From contig NZ_KI866530.1 of assembly GCF_000511175.1 (NCBI RefSeq), positions 1,134,878 through 1,191,590 of the forward strand: a DNA stretch of 56,713 bases, written 5' to 3'. Position numbers and translations under genes: made by a program. The DNA comes from Sediminibacterium salmoneum NBRC 103935 (GTDB lineage: Bacteria; Bacteroidota; Bacteroidia; Chitinophagales; Chitinophagaceae). The notes beneath the pieces are model-generated. The model made no database searches and was not told where the DNA came from. It worked only from the letters and a program-made list of their open reading frames with translations. Positions 1-8,354 of the stretch are shown here, piece by piece (the stretch's first letter is position 1; every line of letters starts with the position of its first letter).

Positions 1-40
1 TTTGCTCACTTCCGAAAGCAAGCTTTCGTCGTTCACAAAT

Positions 41-73
41 AAAAAAGCCTCTCTGAATTCTCAGAGAGGCTTT
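41..73 (-). terminator. Rho-independent terminator of tRNA-Leu
   Basis: A near-perfect inverted repeat (AAGCCTCTCTGA, four-base loop, TCAGAGAGGCTT) is followed on the minus strand by a run of T. It lies directly downstream of the tRNA-Leu gene, so it is read as that gene's intrinsic terminator. Positions 1-40 to its left hold no recognisable gene. Confidence 0.85.
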
Positions 74-74
74 G

Positions 75-160
75 TGCCCCGGAACGGAGTTGAACCGTTA
101 CTCGCGTTGCGGCGAACAGGATTTTAAGTCCTGCGTGTCTACCAATTCCACCACCGGGGC
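75..160 (-). tRNA. tRNA-Leu (anticodon UAA)
   Basis: The minus strand folds into an 86-nt class II tRNA. The acceptor stem GCCCCGG pairs with CCGGGGC, the discriminator is A, and the CCA end is not encoded. The anticodon loop is CTTAAAA, giving UAA. The long variable arm and the TTCAACTCC T loop fit leucine. It lies 40 bp downstream of tRNA-Gly on the same strand, with a terminator in between. Confidence 0.95.
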
Positions 161-165
161 TGCCA

Positions 166-195
166 TAAAAAATCCCGCAACTCTGAGCGGGATTT
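166..195 (-). terminator. Rho-independent terminator between the tRNA genes
   Basis: AAATCCCGC and GCGGGATTT form a nine-base-pair stem around an eight-base loop. On the minus strand it is followed by a T-rich stretch. It sits just downstream of tRNA-Gly and upstream of tRNA-Leu, so the two tRNAs are probably separate transcripts or only partly read through. Confidence 0.75.
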
Positions 196-200
196 CTTGG

Positions 201-273
<73 letters not shown>

Positions 274-341
274 GTTTTGTAAGAACTAAATTGGGAGTGC
301 AAAAATAGCAATCTCTAGTTCATAACAAAATTTTTTTTCGA

Positions 342-545
342 TTATTTATATTCTGGTTTGTATTTAGAACTGCTTTGCACTTCTACTTTAGGTTTTCCTT
401 TGTAGCGCTGGTTGTACATACGGTAACATCCACCCAATACAAAAGCTAAAATGCAAAATACTTGTAGGTAAAACAAGAATCTGGAAGAATTTACCCAGTT
501 TGTCTTAATGTCTTTTGCCTTGTGTTCTAATATTTCCTGTGACAT
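342..545 (-). CDS. Small single-pass membrane protein, unknown function
   Basis: Encodes 67 residues. A charged N-terminus of about 22 residues is followed by one hydrophobic segment (about 23-40, FLFYLQVFCILAFVLGG) and a basic, lysine-rich C-terminal tail. No family was recognised. It stands alone on the minus strand between tRNA-Gly and a glycosyltransferase, about 45 bp from the latter. The membrane topology and the absence of a competing frame support a real gene, but its small size leaves some doubt. Confidence 0.6.
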   Translation of the reverse strand: MSQEILEHKAKDIKTNWVNSSRFLFYLQVFCILAFVLGGCYRMYNQRYKGKPKVEVQSSSKYKPEYK

Positions 546-589
546 AGTTAATAATTACGGTGCAAAAATAAGGTATGAAACCAAAATTA

Positions 590-1612
590 TCATCTCCTTG
601 TGGATATAATTTCAAGAAAACGTTTTTTATTCTCTACAAAATAATTCCAGACCACTGACCCTGTGTAAACTCCATTCAGGGTGTGCATAGGTTTGCCTAC
701 TTTCTTAATTCCGGCATATCTGCTCAAAAACCACCAGCCAAAGGCAAAATGCGCTTTCATGATAGCAGTGAAAAAATAAATATCGCCCGTTAATAATCCC
801 TTCCAGGCAGAAACCGCATCCAGAAAAAACCGCATTGGTAATTTCCAAATCAATTCCCCGAATGGCAGATTCTTTGCCATCATGATTAGGTTATTTCTGA
901 AATTCAGAAAAACTTTCCTACCTCCTCTGGGTAAAGTACCACCGCCAACATGATACACTGCAGAATCAGGACAAGCCATAATGGTATAGCCTGCCAACTG
1001 CATCCTCCAGCATAAATCTATTTCTTCCTGATGCGCAAAAAAATAAGGATCAAATCCATTCATTTCGTGAAAAACAGGCGCCCGCACAAACATAGCAGCT
1101 CCGGATGCCCAGAAAATGGGTTCACAATGGTCGTATTGCCCCTCGTCTGCTTCACAAATATCAAATACCCTTCCCCTTGAAAAAGGATAGCCCAGCTGAT
1201 CAATCCAGCCTCCGGCTGCACCTGCATATTCAAATGAATCCCTTTGCCTAAAAGCCAGCATTTTAGGTTGTGCTGCAGCAATCTGCTTATCTTTCTCCAT
1301 CAACTCAATTACAGGTGTAACCCAATCGTTTGTAACCTCTACATCAGAATTCAACAAAACATAATAATCAGCTTCCACCCTTTTCAGCGCCCAATTGTAG
1401 CCACCGGCAAATCCTTCATTGATATGGTGGTCCAGAATTTTAATATGAGGAAAATTTTGCTGAACAAATTCAATGGAGTCATCTGTTGACCCATTGTCAG
1501 CCACAATAATCTGAAGATTTAAATAATTGGTAGCCATCACCGAAGGCAAAAATTGCTCCAGGTGCTTTTTACCATTATAATTTAAAATGACTACTGCAAC
1601 AGAAGGACTCAA
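590..1612 (-). CDS. Glycosyltransferase family 2 protein
   Basis: A 340-residue GT-A fold inverting glycosyltransferase that transfers a sugar from a nucleotide-sugar donor to an unknown acceptor, probably a cell-surface glycan or lipid-linked sugar. The nucleotide-binding start VVILNYNG (about 7-14) and VADNGSTDDS (37-46) are clear. The metal-binding NSD triad is at 88-90, and the acceptor-side motif QEEIDLCWRM lies near residue 195. The C-terminal 100 residues contain hydrophobic stretches that may contact the membrane. No other glycan gene is adjacent, so the pathway is open. Rhamnosyltransferase-type relatives (WbbL-like) look closest. Confidence 0.88.
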   Translation of the reverse strand: MSPSVAVVILNYNGKKHLEQFLPSVMATNYLNLQIIVADNGSTDDSIEFVQQNFPHIKILDHHINEGFAGGYNWALKRVEADYYVLLNSDVEVTNDWVTPVIELMEKDKQIAAAQPKMLAFRQRDSFEYAGAAGGWIDQLGYPFSRGRVFDICEADEGQYDHCEPIFWASGAAMFVRAPVFHEMNGFDPYFFAHQEEIDLCWRMQLAGYTIMACPDSAVYHVGGGTLPRGGRKVFLNFRNNLIMMAKNLPFGELIWKLPMRFFLDAVSAWKGLLTGDIYFFTAIMKAHFAFGWWFLSRYAGIKKVGKPMHTLNGVYTGSVVWNYFVENKKRFLEIISTRR

Positions 1613-1646
1613 AATGGAAGTTTTGGCGAAAGTACAATCAAAAGTA

Positions 1647-2783
1647 TTATAAACTCAGCCCCCAGTTAATTAGGGCCCTTACTTCCCTGGGTACTGTCTG
1701 AACCCTTTCTTTGGAAGCTTTGTGTGCAAGTCTTACAATAATCATCTGTTTGGAAGGAATCATAATAATATACTGCCCCAGAATACCACGGGCATAAAAA
1801 ATCTCCGGATGCTGCGGGTCTATCCACCACTGATATCCATAATAATTGCACTTCTCCCCCTTTGTGTCTGTAATATTACATGGTGTAATGGATTGTTTCC
1901 AAAACATACTGTCTATCACAGCCACACCATTTATTTTTCCTGAGTCAAGCATAAACTTTCCAATGCGTGCAAAATCCCTTGCATTGCTATTGAAACAGCA
2001 ATAAGCTTTTGTATTACCATTTTCATGATCGGTACTCCACAACGCATCATGCGTAGCCCCGAGTGGTTGCCATAATTTTTCTGCAGCGTATTCATTCAAT
2101 TTTTTCCCTGTTGCTTTTTCCAGAATTAAACCCAGCAACTGGGTGTCACCGCTTTTATAATAATGAATGGCGCCAGGTTTATTTTTCATTTTCACCTGCG
2201 TGGCCGTCTTCTGTAAATCGTTTCCATAGTAGGCTTCAGCAGTAACACTGAATGGATTCCAGTAACTCTCGTTCCAGTCTGTTCCACTGCTCATCGTCAG
2301 CAAATCTTTAATGGTAACAGCCGCTTTCTCTCCCCCGGAAAATTCCTCAATAAAATCGCCAACAGGCTGCTCAACGGATTTGATTTTTCCATCTTTAATG
2401 GCAGCACCAATTAAAATACTGGTAATACTTTTGGCAACAGAAAATGATCCGGACAATGAACTATCACTATACCCATCCCAGTATTTTTCAAACTGAAGAG
2501 AGTCGTTTTTTATTAATAAGACCCCCACTGTTTTCAAGTCTTCCAACAAGCCATTCAGGCTATCCGGATAATTGATTTTGTTGTATGCCGCACCAAAGGG
2601 CCAGGGCTGATCAACGGCTGCACCCTCTACTTTATCGTTACTGAAAATTTTATAATCATCAATGCCGGAAAAATTATGGTAAGCTGCCTTAAACAGGTAG
2701 TTCTTATTGCCCAATATAGCATACGCAGAAAAAACCCCCACAATTATCACTAGTACAATAAATAGCCACTTGAATACTCTCAT
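1647..2783 (-). CDS. Serine hydrolase, beta-lactamase (class C/PBP4-like) family
   Basis: A 378-residue secreted or membrane-anchored serine hydrolase. An N-terminal hydrophobic segment (about 5-24) acts as signal or anchor. The class C serine motif SVAK is at 115-118 and the second catalytic motif is Y209-K-S211. The C-terminal third (YGYQWWIDP) matches the family. Members hydrolyse esters, D-amino-acid peptides or beta-lactams, and the substrate cannot be told here. It is followed by the glycosyltransferase after 34 bp and is divergent from rocD. The 169-bp divergent gap (2784-2952) must hold both promoters; I see no clear box there. Confidence 0.85.
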   Translation of the reverse strand: MRVFKWLFIVLVIIVGVFSAYAILGNKNYLFKAAYHNFSGIDDYKIFSNDKVEGAAVDQPWPFGAAYNKINYPDSLNGLLEDLKTVGVLLIKNDSLQFEKYWDGYSDSSLSGSFSVAKSITSILIGAAIKDGKIKSVEQPVGDFIEEFSGGEKAAVTIKDLLTMSSGTDWNESYWNPFSVTAEAYYGNDLQKTATQVKMKNKPGAIHYYKSGDTQLLGLILEKATGKKLNEYAAEKLWQPLGATHDALWSTDHENGNTKAYCCFNSNARDFARIGKFMLDSGKINGVAVIDSMFWKQSITPCNITDTKGEKCNYYGYQWWIDPQHPEIFYARGILGQYIIMIPSKQMIIVRLAHKASKERVQTVPREVRALINWGLSL

Positions 2784-2952
2784 GCCTTGAAATTTTAAAT
2801 GAATATAATTAATTATCTTGCAGCTATGTTATTTATGCACTTTCTCCATTTTAACCTGGATTTCCTGGATCATCCTTCGGGTAGATAGTTTTTTATATTG
2901 AACCCTCTTATCCGGCAAAGCCGGCAATCATTACATTATAAATTAAACAAAA

Positions 2953-4185
2953 ATGGAAACAGCGAACTTATCGCCTGTTACAGCAGCGTATTTACAATTA
3001 GAAGAAAAATTTGGTGCACATAACTACCATCCTATTCCCGTTGTACTGGAAAAAGGGGAAGGCATTTATCTCTGGGATGTGGAGGGCAAGAAATATGTTG
3101 ATTTTCTTAGCGGGTATTCTGCAGTGAATCAGGGGCATTGTCATCCCAAAATTATTCAGGCACTTACCCAACAGGCACAGAAACTTACTTTAACATCCAG
3201 GGCTTTTCACAATAATTTATTGGGACAATACGAACAATATATCACCCAGTATTTTCACTACGAGAAGGTATTACCCATGAATACAGGTGTTGAAGGAGGT
3301 GAAACAGCTATTAAACTGGCCAGAAGATGGGCTTACGCAAAAAAGGGAGTTCCGGAGAATAAAGCAAAAATCATTTTTGCAGAAGGTAATTTCTGGGGAA
3401 GAACACTGGCTGCTATTTCCTCTTCCACCGACCCCAGTAGCTATCACCAATTTGGGCCTTTCATGCCCGGATTTGAACTGGTTCCCTATAACAACACCGA
3501 AGCACTGGAAAAAGCATTACAGGATCCGAACGTTGCAGCCTTTATGGTAGAACCCATACAGGGAGAAGCAGGTGTGGTGATTCCTGACGAAGGTTATTTA
3601 ACTAAAGTGAGAGCTCTTTGCACCCAATACAATGTGCTTTTTATTGCAGACGAAATCCAGACTGGCTTAGCCAGAACGGGAAAAATGCTAGCCTGTGATC
3701 ATGAAAATGTAAAACCCGATATTCTCATATTGGGTAAAGCCCTTAGTGGTGGTACAGTTCCAGTGTCAGCGGTTTTAGCCGACGACTTTATCATGATGAA
3801 TATCAAACCCGGTGAACATGGGTCTACCTATGGTGGAAACCCACTAGCCTGCGCAGTGGCTATGGCCGCTCTGGATGTTTTAAAAGAAGAAAGCCTTGCC
3901 GATAATGCGGAAAGAATGGGTCAGTTGTTGCGTGCAAAACTGGAACAGTTGCAATCCCCCTATATCAAAACCATCAGAGGAAAGGGTTTGCTGAATGCTA
4001 TTGTAATCAATCATCCCAACCCGGATGCAGCCTGGGAACTTTGTCTGTTGCTAAAGGAAAGAGGTCTGCTTGCAAAGCCTACACACGGAGATAAAATAAG
4101 ATTTGCGCCTCCTTTAATCATCAATGAGGAACAGATTAACGAATCGGTCTCCATTATTGGTTCTGCTTTGGCAGCGCTATCTTAG
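2953..4185 (+). CDS. rocD: Ornithine aminotransferase
   Basis: A 410-residue PLP enzyme that moves the delta-amino group of ornithine to 2-oxoglutarate, giving glutamate semialdehyde (arginine/proline metabolism, cytosol). The diagnostic [17 protein letters not shown] lies at 110-126. The PLP aspartate is in ADEIQ (D233) and the Schiff-base lysine is K262 in LGKALSGG. Length and motif order match ornithine-oxo-acid transaminase rather than acetylornithine transaminase. It is monocistronic, and its last 32 bases overlap the end of the convergent membrane-protein gene at 4154. Confidence 0.93.
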   Translation: METANLSPVTAAYLQLEEKFGAHNYHPIPVVLEKGEGIYLWDVEGKKYVDFLSGYSAVNQGHCHPKIIQALTQQAQKLTLTSRAFHNNLLGQYEQYITQYFHYEKVLPMNTGVEGGETAIKLARRWAYAKKGVPENKAKIIFAEGNFWGRTLAAISSSTDPSSYHQFGPFMPGFELVPYNNTEALEKALQDPNVAAFMVEPIQGEAGVVIPDEGYLTKVRALCTQYNVLFIADEIQTGLARTGKMLACDHENVKPDILILGKALSGGTVPVSAVLADDFIMMNIKPGEHGSTYGGNPLACAVAMAALDVLKEESLADNAERMGQLLRAKLEQLQSPYIKTIRGKGLLNAIVINHPNPDAAWELCLLLKERGLLAKPTHGDKIRFAPPLIINEEQINESVSIIGSALAALS

Positions 4186-4549
4186 GCAGGAATGACATAA
4201 TCATCGTAATGGCCGAAAAGGCAAGTAATAAAAATAAACCTACTTGCTTTTTCGGGCATTCGCCCCCATCACAGGTAGTAAGAATAATATAATTGCGCAC
4301 AGCCCATGCAAAGAACATGGCTGTCAGAAAAACATTAATACGCTTCGCCCAGATTTTGGGAATCAGAAACAAAGCTGCAGCTATTGCACCCATATAAACC
4401 AGGAACATACCGGGTCTGCCGAATTTGGTTCCTTCTGCTTTAAAACCAGTGATAGTAATTTCTTTACTTTCTATTACCACCCATGGCATGAAACAAACCA
4501 GTATAGTAAGCAATACAGCAATAAACCCAATTGTTTGAGAGTGTTTCAT
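4154..4549 (-). CDS. Four-helix membrane protein, unknown function, last gene of the sulfur operon
   Basis: 131 residues with about four hydrophobic segments (about 8-25, 48-65, 72-90, 104-124) and a short cysteine-containing loop (CDGGEC) between the third and fourth. No family was recognised. It starts 3 bp after the Crp/Fnr gene ends, so it is very likely co-transcribed as the last gene of the long sulfur operon. Its 3' end overlaps rocD tail to tail. The two loop cysteines could matter in a reactive-sulfur context, but that is speculation. Confidence 0.7.
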   Translation of the reverse strand: MKHSQTIGFIAVLLTILVCFMPWVVIESKEITITGFKAEGTKFGRPGMFLVYMGAIAAALFLIPKIWAKRINVFLTAMFFAWAVRNYIILTTCDGGECPKKQVGLFLLLAFSAITMIMSFLPKIALPKQNQ

Positions 4550-4552
4550 GAA

Positions 4553-5185
4553 TTAAAAATCTTTTAATAGTTTTATTTCGTTTCGATACAACAGTATACG
4601 ACCATCGTTTTCCAGTTGCTTTAATAAGCGGGATATCACTACCCTGGAAGTTGCCAGTTCATCTGCAATTAAATAATGGGAAGCCTTAATTACACTGGAA
4701 CCTGTAATCTCTTTTTTCTCACGTAAATAAGCAATGAGTCTTTCATCCAGTTTATGAAAGGCAATGGATTCAATATTTTTCAACAGTTCCAGAAAGCGGT
4801 CATTAAAACTCCGCATGATATAGTTTTTCCAGCTGGGATATTTGCAGAGCCATTCTTCCAGTTTCACATGAGGAATCGCCAGCAATTCAACATCTTCTTC
4901 TGCAATGGCTTTTACCTCACTTTTCTTGGCTTCCACACAGCAGCTGTAGGCCATAGAGCAGCTTTCATTGTTGGATAGATAATAAAGTAAGAGCTCTTTA
5001 CCGTTCTCATCTTTTCGCAACACTTTGATTGTTCCTTTTAATATCAATGGCATAGATCGGATGTATTTTCCGTAATCCATGATAAGGTCTCCCTCGTTAA
5101 AATGCCTCACTTCGCCAAACTGGTACATTTCTGTAACCAGAGCAGGTTCAAATATTGCATCAAAAGGAGTGACGGTTTTGGCCAT
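4553..5185 (-). CDS. Crp/Fnr family transcriptional regulator with cysteine cluster
   Basis: 210 residues: an N-terminal cyclic-nucleotide-binding-type beta barrel (about 15-115), a dimerisation helix (about 118-145) and a C-terminal winged helix-turn-helix (about 150-208). The recognition helix TSRVVISRLLKQL keeps the Ser-Arg of FNR (VETISR) but has Val where FNR has its DNA-contacting Glu, so the site should differ from TTGAT. Cysteines C76, C82 and C83 cluster in the barrel (ESCSMAYSCC), with a fourth at C114; there is no FNR-type N-terminal Fe-S cluster. It lies 1 bp after the porin gene, near the end of the operon whose promoter carries one of five GTAACaaaaGTTAC repeats. It is the obvious candidate to bind them and to regulate itself. 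A reactive-sulfur or redox signal is inferred. Confidence 0.9.
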   Translation of the reverse strand: MAKTVTPFDAIFEPALVTEMYQFGEVRHFNEGDLIMDYGKYIRSMPLILKGTIKVLRKDENGKELLLYYLSNNESCSMAYSCCVEAKKSEVKAIAEEDVELLAIPHVKLEEWLCKYPSWKNYIMRSFNDRFLELLKNIESIAFHKLDERLIAYLREKKEITGSSVIKASHYLIADELATSRVVISRLLKQLENDGRILLYRNEIKLLKDF

Positions 5186-5186
5186 T

Positions 5187-6610
5187 TTAAAAATGATAGT
5201 TCAAAACAAAGTTATAGAGAACCATATTAACTTTATTGATTTCATTTTTAGGGTTGTTATAAAGATTCCCCTGATTCATTTTTCCAACAATCAGTAATTG
5301 CGCATCCATGCCCTGAAGCAGACCCGTAAAAGCATACCGCACATCTGCATTAACCTGCCAGTAAGAAGGCATACCAAATTTATTAAGCACAGGATTGCTT
5401 ATATCAGGCATATCAAAATAACCAGCAGCTAAATTCAGCTTCCATCTTTTCTGAGGGATTGCATACGCCGCTTTTGCCACAATTGCATGAACGTCTCCAA
5501 AGCCCTCATTTCTTTCTCTTGGCATAAAGGTAAAGAAGGGATCTCTGCCCCATTCTCTGGGCATTAAATAGCGACCTTCTTTTGTGATGCGGTTATAATT
5601 GATGGAATAATCCCATCGCTGATTTTTAAAGCCAAATCTGGCACCATAGGTGAATGCTCCACTACCTTTTTCAATAAACCGCTTCGCGGGATCTTCATTG
5701 CCGCCATTGGCTAAAGCATGTTGCTTTAAAGCTTGTACCCCCACATAAAAGTTTTCATTTTTGTTTGCGGTTAAAATATCAATATCCAGTTGTAGCATGG
5801 CAGCATTGAAAACATTCGGCACCCAAATATCCCAACCCTGCAACACTTTATTTTTTCCAATATCTCTTTTAACCCCCAAAATAGAAACCTGCTTCACTTC
5901 CATATGACCCGGATAACCAGCTTTTGTTCCATCCGTATTTAATCCGGAAGGATACAATCCCATCGACTCCCCCATTTTGTACCAGTTAACTGTACCTCTT
6001 GGAGATATAGCATATAACAATCCCCCTTCCCATCTGGTTTTTTTTCTTTATTAGTTACCAGCCAAACACCTTCTACACCCGTTGGTCTCATTCTTCCATC
6101 CTGCAGATTAATAAATGGCGTGTTAATTAATTGTCTTCCCCAGGTGATGGACGCATGATTAAAATGGTACTTTAGGTATAACTCTTCTAATCGGTCCAGG
6201 TCTTTTTTGTTATTTGGATCTTCAATATCAAACAAACTTGTTTCATAACGACTGCCCAAATTAGTTACAGGATCTTTTTTATTAAAGTCAGATGAACCCA
6301 TATTAAAACTATAAAAACCACTCACCGCAAATTGGAATCGCTTGAATCTGGCTGTTTCAAAACGAATGCCACCGCCAGCCGCATTGGCATAAAAATCTGT
6401 AAGTCCTTTTCGATTATCTGTTGCCATGAAAAAATACCGGAAATGACCATTTACTGTACCTCGTTTAAATGCATGCAATATTGAATTGGTATCTACCCAA
6501 TTTTCTTTTGCCCCTTTCCACATTTCAGGCTTGGTGGTTATTTCCTGGTGTTGAGAAAAAGATTCCCCACTCAACAGCAATAAAGCTGTTAATACAATTA
6601 TTAAACGCAT
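5187..6610 (-). pseudogene. OprD-like outer membrane porin, interrupted by a -1 frameshift in an A8 run
   Basis: Two overlapping frames encode one protein. The first 188 residues start with a signal peptide (MRLIIVLTALLLLSGESFSQ). They continue through OprD-like strands such as ELYLKYHF, TWGRQLINTPF and DGRMRPTGVEGV. The second frame continues with RWEGGLLYAISPRGTVNWYK and ends in a beta-barrel terminal Phe (FVLNYHF). The frames join at 6038-6045, eight A on the coding strand. One extra A gives a continuous 474-residue product (KEKKTRWEGG), as would a -1 ribosomal slip or transcriptional slippage. It is therefore a broken gene, a slippage gene or an assembly error. It lies between soxB-like (20 bp) and the regulator (1 bp). 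The expected role is uptake of small anions across the outer membrane. Confidence 0.75.
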
Positions 6611-6630
6611 ATCCCTCTCAGGTTTATTCT

Positions 6631-8340
6631 TTAACGAAATTCATAATCAACACCAGTTACTTGTGACAACAAGGTTGCAGGCCCATCTAAAATGATGGCA
6701 TTTTTTTCTGGCACCGGGGTAACGGGCGAGTTGTTTTTTAAATATTCAGCCATGGTTCCGTGCAATGTAAATGCAGTATTCTGAGGATTACGAACATTCC
6801 GCATTCTGCAAAGCATATCGGAAGGATCTCCATCCCTTTCACAGGCGCAGATAGAATAGGTTTTTGCAGGATCCAATAAAGCATTACCTACTTGTACTTC
6901 CTTAACTCTCTTTCCTTTTTCAGCAAAAGCCTCAAACTTCACTTTCATGCCTTTGAACTTGATTACCCAGCCCCCGAACCTTTCAGACGCTTCTTTGGCA
7001 AATACATTGTTCAGTTCTTTTTCCAACCAATCTAATAGTTGTTTTCCTATTACAGTACCGGTTCGTACTGTACTGTCTACTGGTAACATGTCGTAGATAA
7101 ATCCTTCCGTGATGGGAATATTACCGGTTGCATCTGGCGTTGTTCTGGGTGGGCAAAAACGAAACCCATTAGACAAGACTATATCAATCTGTGGAAGCTT
7201 CCAATGCAAAGCATTTAGTATCATTGTGTCAATTGGATTCTCAACAACAAAATAGCGATACAAAGGAATGGTGCTATATCCAACAATTTTGTGAATCTGA
7301 TTGGCAAATGGTTCTTCATACTGGCTAATTAAAGCAGCCATTTTTTTATCCGCTTTAAACTGAGTGGCATTTACTTCATCCAATGCATATTCTTCTCCAA
7401 TCAGTTTACCAGCCTTAAAGCGCAATTTCAGTTTCCCTACAAAGGAGCCGAAAGCACCTGGCTCAACCACTTTTGCATATTTGCATACAATGGGTTTTCT
7501 GACACGTTCGTGTGTATCTCCTCCCAAAATATAATCTACCCCCGCACAAACAGGCAAATTAGCCAGATGGATTTGTTGCGATAGCCCTAAATGTGCAACA
7601 ATCATTACCGCGGCACACTGTTCCTGATTTCTTAATACATCTACATAGTGTGCCAGATTTTCTTCCGGTGGGGTATAAATAATTCCTTTACTGTAATTAG
7701 GCGATTGCCTTAATGGAACCAACGGATCCGTATATCCAATGAACCCAATTTTAATGCCATTTACCTGCCATATATGATAAGGAGGAAAAATCAATTCGCC
7801 TTTTTTCCCATCTCCCAGATCATGATACATGTTTGCACAAACCTTAGGTGCATGCAAAGCTCCCAACAAAGTCTGCATGGCTTTCTTATAATAAATTACT
7901 TCCCAGTTACCCGGCAAGTACAAATCATAATTCAATGCATTCAAAATAGGCACCATTGCTTTACCAAGGGTTTTCACAGAGAGTTCACTCCCTTGGAACA
8001 TATCGCCCGTATCAATTAAAAAACTATGCTGGTTGGCTTTTCGCTCTTTTGCCAGATAAGTGGCCAAATGTGCGTATCCGCCTGTTTTTCTAAAAACAGC
8101 TCTCCCGTTTTCCCAGAATAATTCATCGTGCGGATGAACCTGACAATGAACATCTGTTGTTTGCAAAATGATGAGCTCCAATACATCATCCCCCTCAACC
8201 GCTTTCGATTGATTTTCTAACTCCCCCAAAGCATTTACACTTTCAGCAGACTTTGCATCCGCTGTATTGCTCGCTGCAACCAATCCTGCAGTTCCCAAAA
8301 CTCCTATTTGCTGTAAGAATGTTCTTCTGTTTTTTGACAT
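6631..8340 (-). CDS. SoxB-like metallohydrolase (5'-nucleotidase/thiosulfohydrolase superfamily), Tat-exported
   Basis: 569 residues. The N-terminus carries a twin-arginine signal (NRRTFLQQIGVLGTAG, ending near residue 30), so it is exported folded. A calcineurin-like domain follows with dimetal ligands D63-x-H65, D113, N145 in GNWE, H250 and the GGDTH motif (D275, H277). The C-terminal 5'-nucleotidase domain covers about 345-560. GNWE resembles the GHWE of SoxB, which hydrolyses SoxY-bound cysteine-S-sulfonate. D275 replaces the usual His of GGHTH. No SoxYZ, SoxXA or SoxCD is present in the window, so the substrate may be a different sulfonate, persulfide or nucleotide. It sits 14 bp after tsdA in the operon. 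Confidence 0.82.
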   Translation of the reverse strand: MSKNRRTFLQQIGVLGTAGLVAASNTADAKSAESVNALGELENQSKAVEGDDVLELIILQTTDVHCQVHPHDELFWENGRAVFRKTGGYAHLATYLAKERKANQHSFLIDTGDMFQGSELSVKTLGKAMVPILNALNYDLYLPGNWEVIYYKKAMQTLLGALHAPKVCANMYHDLGDGKKGELIFPPYHIWQVNGIKIGFIGYTDPLVPLRQSPNYSKGIIYTPPEENLAHYVDVLRNQEQCAAVMIVAHLGLSQQIHLANLPVCAGVDYILGGDTHERVRKPIVCKYAKVVEPGAFGSFVGKLKLRFKAGKLIGEEYALDEVNATQFKADKKMAALISQYEEPFANQIHKIVGYSTIPLYRYFVVENPIDTMILNALHWKLPQIDIVLSNGFRFCPPRTTPDATGNIPITEGFIYDMLPVDSTVRTGTVIGKQLLDWLEKELNNVFAKEASERFGGWVIKFKGMKVKFEAFAEKGKRVKEVQVGNALLDPAKTYSICACERDGDPSDMLCRMRNVRNPQNTAFTLHGTMAEYLKNNSPVTPVPEKNAIILDGPATLLSQVTGVDYEFR

Positions 8341-8354
8341 GGGATGGAAGGATT

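Noticed and set aside
13..29. A short hairpin (CGAAAGC/GCTTTCG) at the window edge
   Set aside because: It has a two-base loop and no T run, and the context to the left is missing; no function can be assigned.
2912..2924. A hairpin CCGGCaaaGCCGG in front of rocD
   Set aside because: Only five base pairs with a three-base loop; it may lie in the leader, but nothing supports a riboswitch or attenuator.
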